64,000 bases of DNA from Eutreptiella sp. 'Long Island Sound 2002' (lineage: Eukaryota > Euglenozoa > Euglenophyceae > Eutreptiales > Eutreptiaceae). A program made the position numbers and the translations under genes. Positions 11,816 through 21,221 of the stretch are shown here, piece by piece. Below the pieces are notes generated by a model. It was not told the DNA's origin, ran no database searches, and saw only the letters and a program-made list of their open reading frames with translations. Every line of letters starts with the position of its first letter. Position 1 is the stretch's first letter. Location: positions 11,548,430 to 11,612,429 of the forward strand of contig OZ038383.1 of assembly GCA_964036045.1 (NCBI GenBank). Reading direction: 5' to 3'.

Positions 11816-12335
11816 GAAATGGGTTTGGCCAGGTCCATCCGACGGATGTTGATTTATTGAACAGCGGATTATTTTATCTAACTCAGAGATGTCGTAGACG
11901 GCTGAGTGCGCGGAGATTGGTGAGAGCGTGAGCGCCGCAACGGCGCATGGACAGAGGCATGGACGCATGTTGCACAAGGCAACAGATGAGGAGAATAGTT
12001 CAGAGGCGCGATTACAATTCAATTATTTAATGCCTGAGTGTCTGTAGATTATTTGTCGGCATGTTGCATCCGTGCCATTTTTGTTGCACAAGCATGTTAA
12101 ATGAACACTCAGTGAAGTCTCTGAATCTGGACTCACAGCAAACGTTACTTCTGCTTGATGCTCGCGTTGTGAAGTAGACAGCTTGGGAGGTGCCCGTGAG
12201 AACAAATTTGTGAACAGGTAAGCGCAGGAGGATTTTGGAAAAGGTGTACGGGTTTCGAAATATTTGTCTTATTTGGAAGAAATCTGCCCCTGAACAGACG
12301 GAAAGAGGAGTCATCGAAATAACGATCCTCTAACA
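11816..12335 (+). repeat. Dispersed ~520-bp repeat, copy 1
   Basis: This segment is closely repeated, in the same orientation, at 62,848-63,367. Both start at atgggtttggccaggtcc and fade after a gaggagtca string. It has no terminal repeats and no open frame conserved between the copies. Both copies lie in the host flanks outside the nested complex, so they were only about 6.5 kb apart before that complex inserted. The family is unknown. Confidence 0.75.
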
Positions 12336-12950
12336 TTTATTTCAACTTGTTGGTGACACTATTCAAGGCGAGAAACGACGCGAGTTTCAAGAATTGAGTG
12401 AATGTGGCATAGCCGAACCATGAAGGCAGCGCCGTTTAGAGCAGAAACAAGACTGGTGGAGCAGAAATATCAAAAGTATCCGGCGAGGGACGAGCCAAGA
12501 CCAGGACAAGCGCATGTCAAACTTTGCGAATGCGTGGTGTACGGCTTGGAGAGAGTTGCAGTGCAAACAGGCCCACAAGCCGGAGCCGTCGATGGTGGAT
12601 CAAATGGTCGCGCTGATCAGACAAAAAGAAAGAGAAGTACCTTATTGAGGAGGTCGGATCAGTTTACAGCCAGGTATCACGATAAATTGTGATTCAACGA
12701 TGAACCGCTTAAGTGTGGCTATAGACCACAAGGCAAGCTGTGCAGACTTGCACGCCGCAGCGGGACAACTGAAGGTTCACAAACAACCAGGGCATGATCA
12801 GGAGCTTGACAGCCCACTTACGAATGCGGCCTTCGCAGTGGACAACGAGAATGCTGCCAATGCTCTGCCCAAAGAACACGACACAACGAAGATGCCAATG
12901 CACCGAGCAAGACGCAAACCGAGATCACTCAGAAAGAGCGCCCATGAAGG

Positions 12951-13269
12951 ATGCAGGTCGAGAAAAGTGAGATTCACAAGTTGAGGGTAAGTTTCAGCAT
13001 GATATAATTATCACGTACCACATCCCCTAGTGCAGTCTCATTTACTCCAATTTTTACTATTTTTGTAGTGGCTGAGACAGACGTTAGCAGAAGACAGCCA
13101 AGAGATTTTGAACAACCGAAATTTTCAGTTCCATGCACACAGGTTTGTCTTTGACGCCATGTATACGATGCTGTTGCAATTGAAGCCAGCTTTTGACGCC
13201 AGCGCCAGACGCCTGCTTTTTCTTGGGCGGCTCAAGTGGCATGGTCAAAACGAGCCCAAAAGTGCCTGA
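12951..13269 (+). CDS. Candidate two-exon small protein
   Basis: Exon 1 runs from the ATG at 12,951 to 12,986. The intron at 12,987-13,068 (82 bp) has a textbook GTAAGT donor and a TTTTTACTATTTTTGTAG acceptor. Exon 2 runs from 13,069 to the TGA at 13,267-13,269. The spliced product is 78 aa, phase 0, of mixed composition, ending KWHGQNEPKSA. An in-frame TGA just upstream of the ATG fixes the start. I recognise no domain. The outer retrotransposon begins 90 bp downstream, so the annotated stop may not be the original end. Support comes only from splice signals and open frame. Confidence 0.3.
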
Positions 13270-13358
13270 CGGCGGCGCCAGGGAAAAATAGTTCTTTGGG
13301 TGGCCCGAACACAAGGAATCTCAGAATGTAGTCAAAATTTGATTACTTGGACTGTTTT

Positions 13359-14068
13359 AGAAAGATGTCCTTGATTAGTGCCCTAGTCATTTTGATGAAA
13401 CTCTGCAGGTTTTGATGTTGAAAACCCAAACCAAAGCAGTAAGTAGAGCAAGAACAGGATATGGATCGAATCAATGAATAGTTTTCAAATCCAGTGTATC
13501 ACAGAAGGGCTGCAGATAGATAAAGCAGGCTTGAATACAAAGATTCAATCACAAATGGATAAAACAAATGATTTTAAGTGAAAACTGGCCTGACTCTAGC
13601 CTCCAAGTTAGCATCAAGCACTTTATGTGCACTCTTTTGGATGAAATGGAGCTGGTTAGGAATATGGGGCAAAGGAGTTAGGCCAGACACAGAATATGAC
13701 TTGGCCAAGCAACTGAATTCAGAAACAGTTAAAAAGTAGAACCACAATAAGTGGTAGAAACAGTTGAGTATAGAGGTCTTGGGGTGGGAGACCACTAGGC
13801 TTAACCTCCAAGGCCTAACGCATGAAATGCCTTTTGAATTTCAGTATAACCTCCATGAAGGAAGATACCTCCGCTCTGTTGAGTGGTAGGGGTGAACTTC
13901 ATGGGGGGCTAGGGTTATAACCCTAGTTACTTTGAGAAAGTGTACTTAAAGCTTCAAAAGAGAGATAAAAATACTTAAGTTAGTCTTAGCATCAACAAAA
14001 GGGTTTTAAGGGGAGCTTGGCCTGGATCAAGCCCTACAAGAAAGACATGGCTGTGACTTTTTCTTACT
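13359..14068 (-). repeat. 3' LTR of element 2
   Basis: 710 bp. On the minus strand it starts agtaagaaaaag and ends catctttct. It is homologous over its full length to 56,812-57,521, 15,719-16,429 and 41,443-42,152. It contains the palindrome ctagggttataaccctag at 13,909-13,926. The host sequence gtttt follows at 13,354-13,358. Confidence 0.9.
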
Positions 14069-15718
14069 CCCACCTGGAGTACTAGTTGATCAAGTTAGTA
14101 GGACCAAGGAAAAAGGCTCAAATATCCGCAAAATTACCCCAGAAAATGCACTAAACCAACCAAAAACATTCCCATCAGTTCATAGAAGCCTATCACACTG
14201 TAGGGACCCATGAAAAACAGTGTAATGTACCGTGAATGATGTCCTTTCGATGGGGCTTTCCTCAAAAGTCGCCAGCGTGCGACGAAAACGTTTGGTAAAA
14301 TTTTGGGGGTAGTGGGGTTTGAACCCAGGACTCCCTCCCTAGAGCACACATGCTTGCCCACTAGGGTACAGTCGAACGCTCTAATGCGGACGGCTATCGC
14401 TGTATAAACAGCGTTTTAGTAAACGTCCTGACCAAAGGCCGGGGCGGAGCAATACTCCCAATGGAGGACACAAATCTCCAGGAGCTTAAAAAAAATAGAA
14501 AATGTAACCAACAGGGTGTGAATCCTGTGGTTTAGCGAAAGGTGTAGCGATTTAAGAAGTCGAATCGCTAAAAATTGACGAAACGACGCTAGAAATCGTC
14601 ATTTTTGAAGTAAAACCTAAAGTCGCAGACAAGCGCAACAGAAGCGGACTCCAGTAAAAGAGTTGTGCAAGCGTAAACGGCTCCGAAAAAAGAAGGTATG
14701 AGCCGTAGTTTTTAAAGTTTTAAAAGAAATTTTTGCACAGTTGCATCAAAATTTTTAAAAACTGTAGGAAAAATTATTGAAAAGAAACCCACACCACAGA
14801 GCAGGTGGACAACCCACCTCTCAGGTATGTCAGTGTCATTTCACACGCATGCATTGCGTTCGTGTTGGTTGCTTCATTAAAACGTTAGGGTTGTCACCGC
14901 TCTGTTCGTTGGGGGTTCAGGTGCTCCTCTCCTTTGCTCTGCACAGGTCAAAACAGAGATGAAAGGTATGCGAAGCGAATGGAGTACGCAGCGCGCACGT
15001 AGGGTTAGAGCATGCGCTGTGCTCGCGATGCATGTGCCTAATCCAGGCATTCACACGTTGTGTCGCTTTCCCTGTGCCCTAACCCACCCTTGTCTTCTCT
15101 TCACAGGTTAGAAAAGAAAGTGCTTGTTCGTGTTCGTGTTGCCGTAGTGCTAAAATAGGGTTGCTTTAATCGCTTAGGCTTGTTTTGCGCTGTGCAGTGC
15201 GCCATTCTCTCTCCTCTTTCTGCAGGGTACAAAGTAAGAAGAGCGTGCATGACACACAATGCATTAATCGCTTAGGGTTGTTTATAATTCGCCGTAGGAT
15301 TGTTTAAGCGCTTAGGGTAGTTTTGCGCTCGTGTTACCTTCGGCATTCACATGATGCGTGGTGAGTAAGGTAGGTAAGCCCAGGAGGAGCTCACCTCTTG
15401 GTTGAGTCACGCTATGGTTTGTTGCTGTGGGTAAGATTAGGAGTAATGGAAGACCTGTGCATACCTGTGCATGCATATTGCGCATTAAAGGGTAGGCCAC
15501 GCGTATTGCGCACGGTAAAACTCTTGTTTAGGTTACCCAGGGACTCCACCCTACATTCTTTAAGAGAACGGATAAACTTCCTTAAGCTTGCTTGCTTGTA
15601 ACCTGGTAAGTGGACAGTGTATTTTAGGGCAGCCTGAGAAGCGTATAATACGTGGAGGCTCTCTTGGTTCCTCCGCCACTTGCCAGGTCCATTCGCCTTT
15701 GCTTTACAGGTGGGCAGG
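14069..15718 (-). other. Distal part of element 2's 3' non-coding region
   Basis: Colinear with element 1's 33,5xx-34,851 plus 41,058-41,442, read on the minus strand. The uninterrupted site ctcccaatggagg for the 6.2-kb insertion of element 1 is at 14,455-14,467. On the + strand it contains several polypyrimidine-CAG strings (about 14,946, 15,107, 15,226, 15,710) and several TTAGGGT-type strings. No open frame is conserved. A B-box-like ggtttgaaccc occurs at about 14,317. Confidence 0.75.
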
Positions 15719-16429
15719 AGTAAGAAGAAGTCACTGCCATGTCTTTCTTGGAGGGCTTCATCCAGGCCAAGCCCCCCTTAACACCCTTTTGTTGATACCA
15801 AGACTAACTTAAGTATTTTTATCACTCTTTTGAAGCTTTAAGTACACTTTCTCAAGGTAACTAGGGTTATAACCCTAGCCCCCCATGAAGTTCACCCCTA
15901 CCACTCAACGGAGCGGAGGTATCTTCCTTCATGGAGGATATACCCAAATAAAATAGGCATTTCATGCGTTAGGCCTTGGAGGTTAAGCCTAGTGGTCTCC
16001 CAGCCCAAGACCACTATACTCAACTGTTTCTACCACTTATTCTGGTTCTACTTTTTAACTGTTTCTGAATTCAGTTGCTTGGCCAAGTCATAATCTGTGT
16101 CTGGCCTAACTCCTATGCCCCACATTCCTAACCAGCACCAATTCACCCAAAAGAGTGCACATGAAGTGCTTGATGCTAACTTGGAGGCTAGAGTCAGGCC
16201 AGTTTTCACATAAAATCTTTTGTTTTGTCCATTTGTGATTGAATCTTTGTATTTAAGCCTGCTTTGTCTATCTGCAGCCCTTCTGTGTTACACTGGATTT
16301 CAAACTATTCATTGATTCGATCCATATCCTGTTCTTGCTGTACTTACTGCTTTGGTTTTGGGATTTGTATATCAAAAACCAGCAGGATTTCATCAAAATC
16401 TATAGGGCACTAATCAAGGACATCTTTCC
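15719..16429 (+). repeat. 5' LTR of element 1
   Basis: 711 bp, starting agtaagaagaag and ending catctttcc. The ends form an imperfect 7-bp inverted repeat (AGTAAGA / AGAAAGA) instead of the usual TG...CA. The 18-bp palindrome ctagggttataaccctag is at 15,861-15,878. Confidence 0.9.
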
Positions 16430-16440
16430 GGTAGCAGAGG
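16430..16440 (+). promoter_or_regulatory. Primer-binding site of element 1
   Basis: ggtagcagagg directly follows the LTR. It is complementary to the 3' end of a eukaryotic initiator tRNA-Met (…CCTCTGCTACCA); the T of TGG would be the last LTR base. Element 2 has the same site at 56,801-56,811. Confidence 0.8.
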
Positions 16441-16682
16441 CAAACCCTGAGTACCTTTCGAACCGACTCTGAGCAGAAGCACAAGAAAAGCACACTGAAA
16501 AGCACATTGAACATGTCCTCTCAACTGTCCTCCCGAACCTGGGGATCAGAAGTGTACAAGTCAAACTTGGCAGTGTAGCCCACCCAAAGAGTGAACCGCC
16601 ACTCAGAGCAGCATCTGGGTCTCAGGAAGATCCAGAGCACAGAAGGGCGAGTCTAAATCCGCCCAGAACAACACCATTAACT

Positions 16683-16905
16683 ATGGAGACCTTAGCGGCC
16701 CATGGTGAGGACAGCCTGCAAAGGCTCCGCAGGCGAGTCGAAGCCTCCATCGCCCGGTCGGCCTGTCCGGCCTCTTCTTCTACACTTCTTGGAGGTGGTC
16801 CTGAAGGACAAGAGGACCTACGAAGGAGGATGGACGAGTTTATGCTCCACGAGGAGTACCACAAGTCCACCGTAGGAGAAGATGGAGAAATACCTCTTGA
16901 TGCCC
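16683..16905 (+). pseudogene. gag N-terminal fragment of element 1
   Basis: The frame encodes SLQRLRRRVEASIARS … LHEEYHKSTVGEDGEIPLDA and matches the same region of element 2 (about 56,565-56,345, minus). It is cut at codon PLDA by the 8.9-kb insertion and resumes at 25,788 in register. Upstream frames toward the PBS contain stops in both copies, so the true gag start is unclear. Confidence 0.7.
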
Positions 16906-18927
16906 ACGCGGGGGGCGGCGTACCACCCGCCGGCAGCCCTCATGTACATCCTCCGCGACGTACTCGCGGAAAGCGAGCACCAAGAGCCTAACGCGGACGT
17001 GGCATGGCCCGAGCCCCTGCGCCCCCGGCCCCACGCGCCGACGCCGTTGTGGTTGGTGACCACGGACGACCAATGCACCCAAGCGACGGGGCAAGCGCAG
17101 CTCCGGGCCGAGTGGGTAATAGTGCAGGTGGGGGCAGGCCAGCCCGAACCCCGTGGACTCCCCCGTGGCACCGCCCTGCTGGTGGCTACGGGGGTGCCGC
17201 ACGACCCACACATGGCGGTGCACGCGTTGGAGGACCAGCCGGAGGACACGGGACACCTGGTGGTGCACCAGCGCGGGGGCCCGGCGTGGCTCAAGGAACA
17301 TGTGACGGCACTTCGGTCCTGGGCAAGCACGACCACCCGGCGATCAGCCCAGGCGACACCAGGGCGCTGAGCGTGGACCAACTGACCCCCAGCCACCCCG
17401 ACGTCCGGTGGCACTCCGCCGACCTCAACGCGGGGTGGTTCAGCCCCACCGGGTACTACTGGATCCCGGAGGCCTGGGGCCACACCTCCTCCGACGCGTC
17501 CGGGGGCGGACCCTGCAGACACGCCACCAGCGTCGCTCTCGCCGCCGACCTCACCCGCATGTGGGCGGTGGCCATCTCGGGCACGGTGCCCGACGGGGAG
17601 GGGGTGGCCGCCTCCCTCCCCCTACAATACGGTGCCCACCGACCATGGGTCCACACGGTGGACGCCGAAGTCATCCTCCACCTCCTGCGGCACGCAGATC
17701 GCGAGCAGATCACGGGGGTCCCCGCGGGCGCAGCGAAGGCGGTCAACGAGATGCCCCTGAGGTGGCTCCGGGACAGCCTGTACGCGCGAGGGCAACACGC
17801 CGGGCACCCGTTCTGGTACCTCCGAGCCACCTCGCACCACAGTGACGCCCTACTGCACAAGGCGGACTGGGCGGCGTCCCAGGACACCGTCCTGCAGAAC
17901 ACGCCCCCGGACCCTGGCCACGCCCAGCCCCCGGACCCTGGCCGGCCATCTCGATCTACGGCCCCCCAAGATGCGGGTGCTCGGCGAGGTCGCGCAACGG
18001 GCGCAGACGGACCATGCGCTGACGCACCGGGGACACACACCTTTGGGCGCGGCCCACGCCACGGCCTATGTCCACGCCCGGGACCTCACCGCGACGGCCA
18101 CCAACCGCCGGGCGCTGCGGGCCCGAGACGGCCAAACGCCGGTGCAGCGCAGACTCCGCGTCCGGAAGGAGCGGCTCTCCGGCGTCGCCATCGTCCCACA
18201 ACCGTGCCTTTTATGCGGCGGCCTGGAGGAGACCCCGGTGCACATGCACGTGGGATGCGCCCACTCACAGCTCCTCTGGCCCCACTACCGCCAGGCGGTA
18301 CACGAGGCGGCCCGCCACCTCCCACCCGGGGACAAAGCCCTGTGGGTGGCCTCGTGGCGCTCCGCAGGCGCCACATGGACGGAGGTGTTCTGCTCCGGAC
18401 TGGTGCCCGAGGACGCGGAGGTGCAGCTCCGCGCCATAGCCCGATACGACCCGCCGGGAGGGACCTCTGTGGACGATTTCCTCCACCACATGCTCCGGCT
18501 GGCAGACTTCGCATGGGAGCTTCGCAACCACCGGCTGGAGCTACTCCTCCGCGAGCCCCAGAGCGCGGCGGCCCGGACACAGCGGTGGCTCACTGCGGCG
18601 GAGGGCGACCACCCTCCCCCTCCCCAGCGCCCTGACAAGGACTTCGTAGCCTCCCTCCGTGTCGTGAACGGCACTCTGGAGTGCCCGCCCCAAGAGGGCC
18701 CCCACCCGTACCAGGACCTGCCGGGGGGGTTCTCGAGGCACCTACAAGACGCCCTCTTCCCACCGTGGATCATCGGGCGCGGCTCCATGACCACATGGGA
18801 GGCGCGCATCGTGGGTGAGGAGTGGGCGCGCGAGTCGAGCCGGTGGTGCGCCGCCACGCGCGCCCCGGAGACGCACCCATCCCGCTCAAGGGATGGGGGC
18901 CGGGCACCCGGCCGAGACCCACCATGA
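16906..18927 (+). pseudogene. RNase H and zinc-knuckle C-terminus of a LINE polyprotein
   Basis: Coding potential switches frame. One frame is open to about 17,330. A second (about 17,330-17,890) holds RNase H-like motifs HTSSDASGGG (about 17,480-17,510), VHTVDAEVI (about 17,650) and HHSDALLHKADWAA (about 17,833-17,875). A third frame, to the TGA at 18,925-18,927, holds C-x2-C-x8-H-x4-C (CLLCGG…HMHVGC, about 18,204-18,250). That knuckle is the type seen after the RT/RNase H in LINE ORF2 proteins. The expected second acidic residue of RNase H is not obvious. At least two frameshifts make it a pseudogene unless recoding is used. The RT that should precede it is absent. Confidence 0.55.
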
Positions 18928-19949
18928 TCCGCGGGGCGGGGCCTGACCACCCGTGGGACGCGGCGACGGGGGAATGGCTGCAGGCGGCCCCGGGGCCGCA
19001 AACGGGATGGACTGGGGACGAGTCCTCACTCGTCAGGACACCCGTCCCGCCCCGCATCGTCCTTCACGCCGCCAACGTACTCCGGGCTACGGAGATACGC
19101 ACGTGGGGGCACGCTGCGGCCACCGTCCAGTGGCACCCCCCAGAGGACGGGGCCGCCCAACTCGCCGTGGCGCACTTCAAAGCTGGGGGGCCGGTGTACG
19201 ACGACGCCCTGTCCCGGCTGGGCGACACCCAGGGGCCCTTGCTCCTCATGCTCCCCACCGGCATTGCAGCCGCGCTGCGCCAGGAGCTAGACGGCTGCGA
19301 AGGGCTGCCAGTGGGGTGGGAGGCAGTCGCGGACGGCACCCTGCTGGCCCTCCTCCACAGAGACACCGCAAACGGGTGCCGATGGGATGCGCTGACGCCC
19401 CACCTCACCGGGCGCCACGTGTACATGGCAAGCCCCCCCCACGGGCACCCCCGCCCGGCGTGGGACGACCTCATCGCCGCCTTCCACGACCACGGGATCC
19501 TCCCCGACGACACGTGGCAGGAGGTCCAGCGGAAGACGCTTGGCAAGGACTACCGGCGCCGCGTCCGCGCCCGCCTGCTGGAGATCCGGGACCCCCTCCG
19601 ACAGAGGTCGGACGACCTCTGGCTCCGCCATCTCGACCCTTGGTCGCCGCCCTCCCACCTCCCACACACCTGCCGACTCTGCGGGGAATGTGACACGGTG
19701 TCCTCCGCAGCGTCGACAGGCGCCAACAGGTGCGCGCGTTGCGCCCAGGTGGCCGCGTGCCCCTGGCCCGAACCTCCCGCAGGCCCGCGCAGGCGCACAG
19801 AGGAGGAGGCCCTGCACCGGCGCATCGAGGGGGCACACACCCCCTCGCACAAATTAGCGGGCCCCGCGGGCGCTGCCCTTCTGTGGATCCACGTGCACCT
19901 GCGGGACCCCACATCCGTTGCGCACCTGTCGCACGTGTTCGCACCCTAA
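18924..19949 (+). CDS. Second ORF of the GC-rich insertion, unknown function
   Basis: About 341 aa from the ATG at 18,924, which has a good context (ccaccATGA) and overlaps the previous stop as ATGA. The frame is open further upstream to 18,822. The middle (VLHAANVLRATEIRTWGHAA … WEAVADGTLLALLHRDTANG) is well-composed protein sequence. The C-terminal third has a Cys-rich cluster, CRLCGECDTVSS…NRCARC (about 19,674-19,735), possibly metal-binding. I cannot assign a domain. The stop-start overlap suggests translational coupling. Confidence 0.4.
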   Translation: MIRGAGPDHPWDAATGEWLQAAPGPQTGWTGDESSLVRTPVPPRIVLHAANVLRATEIRTWGHAAATVQWHPPEDGAAQLAVAHFKAGGPVYDDALSRLGDTQGPLLLMLPTGIAAALRQELDGCEGLPVGWEAVADGTLLALLHRDTANGCRWDALTPHLTGRHVYMASPPHGHPRPAWDDLIAAFHDHGILPDDTWQEVQRKTLGKDYRRRVRARLLEIRDPLRQRSDDLWLRHLDPWSPPSHLPHTCRLCGECDTVSSAASTGANRCARCAQVAACPWPEPPAGPRRRTEEEALHRRIEGAHTPSHKLAGPAGAALLWIHVHLRDPTSVAHLSHVFAP

Positions 19950-20066
19950 CCCCCACCCGCCGCCGCCCCTTGCAGAGCCCGCAGCACCATGCCACGCTGA
20001 CGGGGGGATGGGCCGGGACACGCCAGGGCCCGCCGCAGAGCGCAGGAGGCGGCCGTTCGGGGCCTG

Positions 20067-21221
20067 GTGGCGGACGCGGTGGCGGAGGCAAACGAAGCGC
20101 ACGCTGCCGCACGGTGTGACCTCGCGGGCAGTGCGAGGGCTTTCCTCAACGAGACCGCCCTCCCGGCCGTCCGCGCCCTGAACGGAGCGGGGGCCCCTAC
20201 GCTGCTCCCAGCAATGCACCGGATCGTGAACGCTGTCGAGCCGGGGCTCATCAGCCCGGAGGCGGCCCTCTACGGGCACTGGATGGAGTGGCGCGAGTCC
20301 GATCGGTCGGGCCGGCCCCTGTCCATGGGGGATACCCTGCGGCTGACGGGAGCAGGGTCTGCCATGTCCCTCCGCAGCAGCGCCCCAGCCCTGCTGCATG
20401 CCCTCAAGACGCGCTACCCCGAGGACGCGGCCCCGTACCTGAACCAGGCGCGGGCCACGTACCCGGGGGGAGTGTCCGAGCTGGATGCGGCGCTCCACCT
20501 TCTACACCCACCGGACGAGGACCTGGAGGTGGGCAAGGTCACGGTGTTCGTGGAAGGCGCGGACGAGGCGTCCGCCCGCCCCCGGCCGACCAACCTGGTG
20601 TACGACGGCACCAGGCCTACCCCCCCGTACGCCATCGTCTCTGAGGCGTTCCCCAGGGAGCCCACTTGGTGCCCCGCCCTCCCGCCGGCGACGCACGCGC
20701 CCCGCAGCTGGACTAACCCAGACCTGTCCCCCCCCCTCTCCAGAACCAGGGGTGCCCACCACAGGGGGCAGGTCCTCTGGCAAGAGTGCCCTGGCACCCC
20801 CCTGCTCCTCCTCGTCGTCGCGACCCGCGGGAACCCGGGGCGGATCCTGGGGATCACCCCCACCCACCTCTATTGGGCAACACCCGTACCCCGCCCCCCC
20901 CTCCCGGCGCCCGCGGTGCGGGACGGAGTACACACCTTCCTGCGAACACAGGAGGTCACCGCCGTTACGGGGGTGCACCTGGTGCGGCTCTCCCCGACAC
21001 CACTCGACGACCCCCGGGGGCCCAGGGCCCTGGGCCCCGCCCCAGACTCGGAGCTATGGCGCGACGCGTGGGCCGCGTGGCTCCCCCGCCTCCCCTCCCA
21101 GTGCCGGTGGATGGCCGCAGGCCCCCGGCCGTGCGGGGCTGACGCCACAGCCGGCCCCCCACCCCCTCCCCCCCTCCCCCCCGCAGAGCACCAGACGGCA
21201 CTGCCCACGGCACGGCACTGA
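20067..21221 (+). CDS. Third ORF of the GC-rich insertion, unknown function
   Basis: About 384 codons. The start is uncertain: this coordinate is a GTG, and the frame is open upstream to about 20,000. The first ~180 residues are Ala-rich helical sequence (VAEANEAHAAARCDLAG…), and the C-terminus becomes Pro-rich. It ends with TGA at 21,219-21,221, overlapping the next ATG as TGATG. No family recognised. Confidence 0.35.
   Translation: MADAVAEANEAHAAARCDLAGSARAFLNETALPAVRALNGAGAPTLLPAMHRIVNAVEPGLISPEAALYGHWMEWRESDRSGRPLSMGDTLRLTGAGSAMSLRSSAPALLHALKTRYPEDAAPYLNQARATYPGGVSELDAALHLLHPPDEDLEVGKVTVFVEGADEASARPRPTNLVYDGTRPTPPYAIVSEAFPREPTWCPALPPATHAPRSWTNPDLSPPLSRTRGAHHRGQVLWQECPGTPLLLLVVATRGNPGRILGITPTHLYWATPVPRPPLPAPAVRDGVHTFLRTQEVTAVTGVHLVRLSPTPLDDPRGPRALGPAPDSELWRDAWAAWLPRLPSQCRWMAAGPRPCGADATAGPPPPPPLPPAEHQTALPTARH

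Noticed and set aside
14299-14375. tRNA gene on the minus strand (B-box-like string, also at 41,124-41,210)
   Set aside because: A B-box-like ggttcaaaccc is present, but acceptor and D arms do not form a tRNA, and it is part of the retrotransposon 3' region in both copies.
15000-15330. Telomeric repeats (TTAGGG-like strings)
   Set aside because: The strings are scattered, not tandem, and sit in the retrotransposon 3' region in both copies.
13359-16429. Inverted LTR pair as a palindromic or foldback element
   Set aside because: 13,359-14,068 is the 3' LTR of element 2 and 15,719-16,429 the 5' LTR of element 1. They belong to different insertions.
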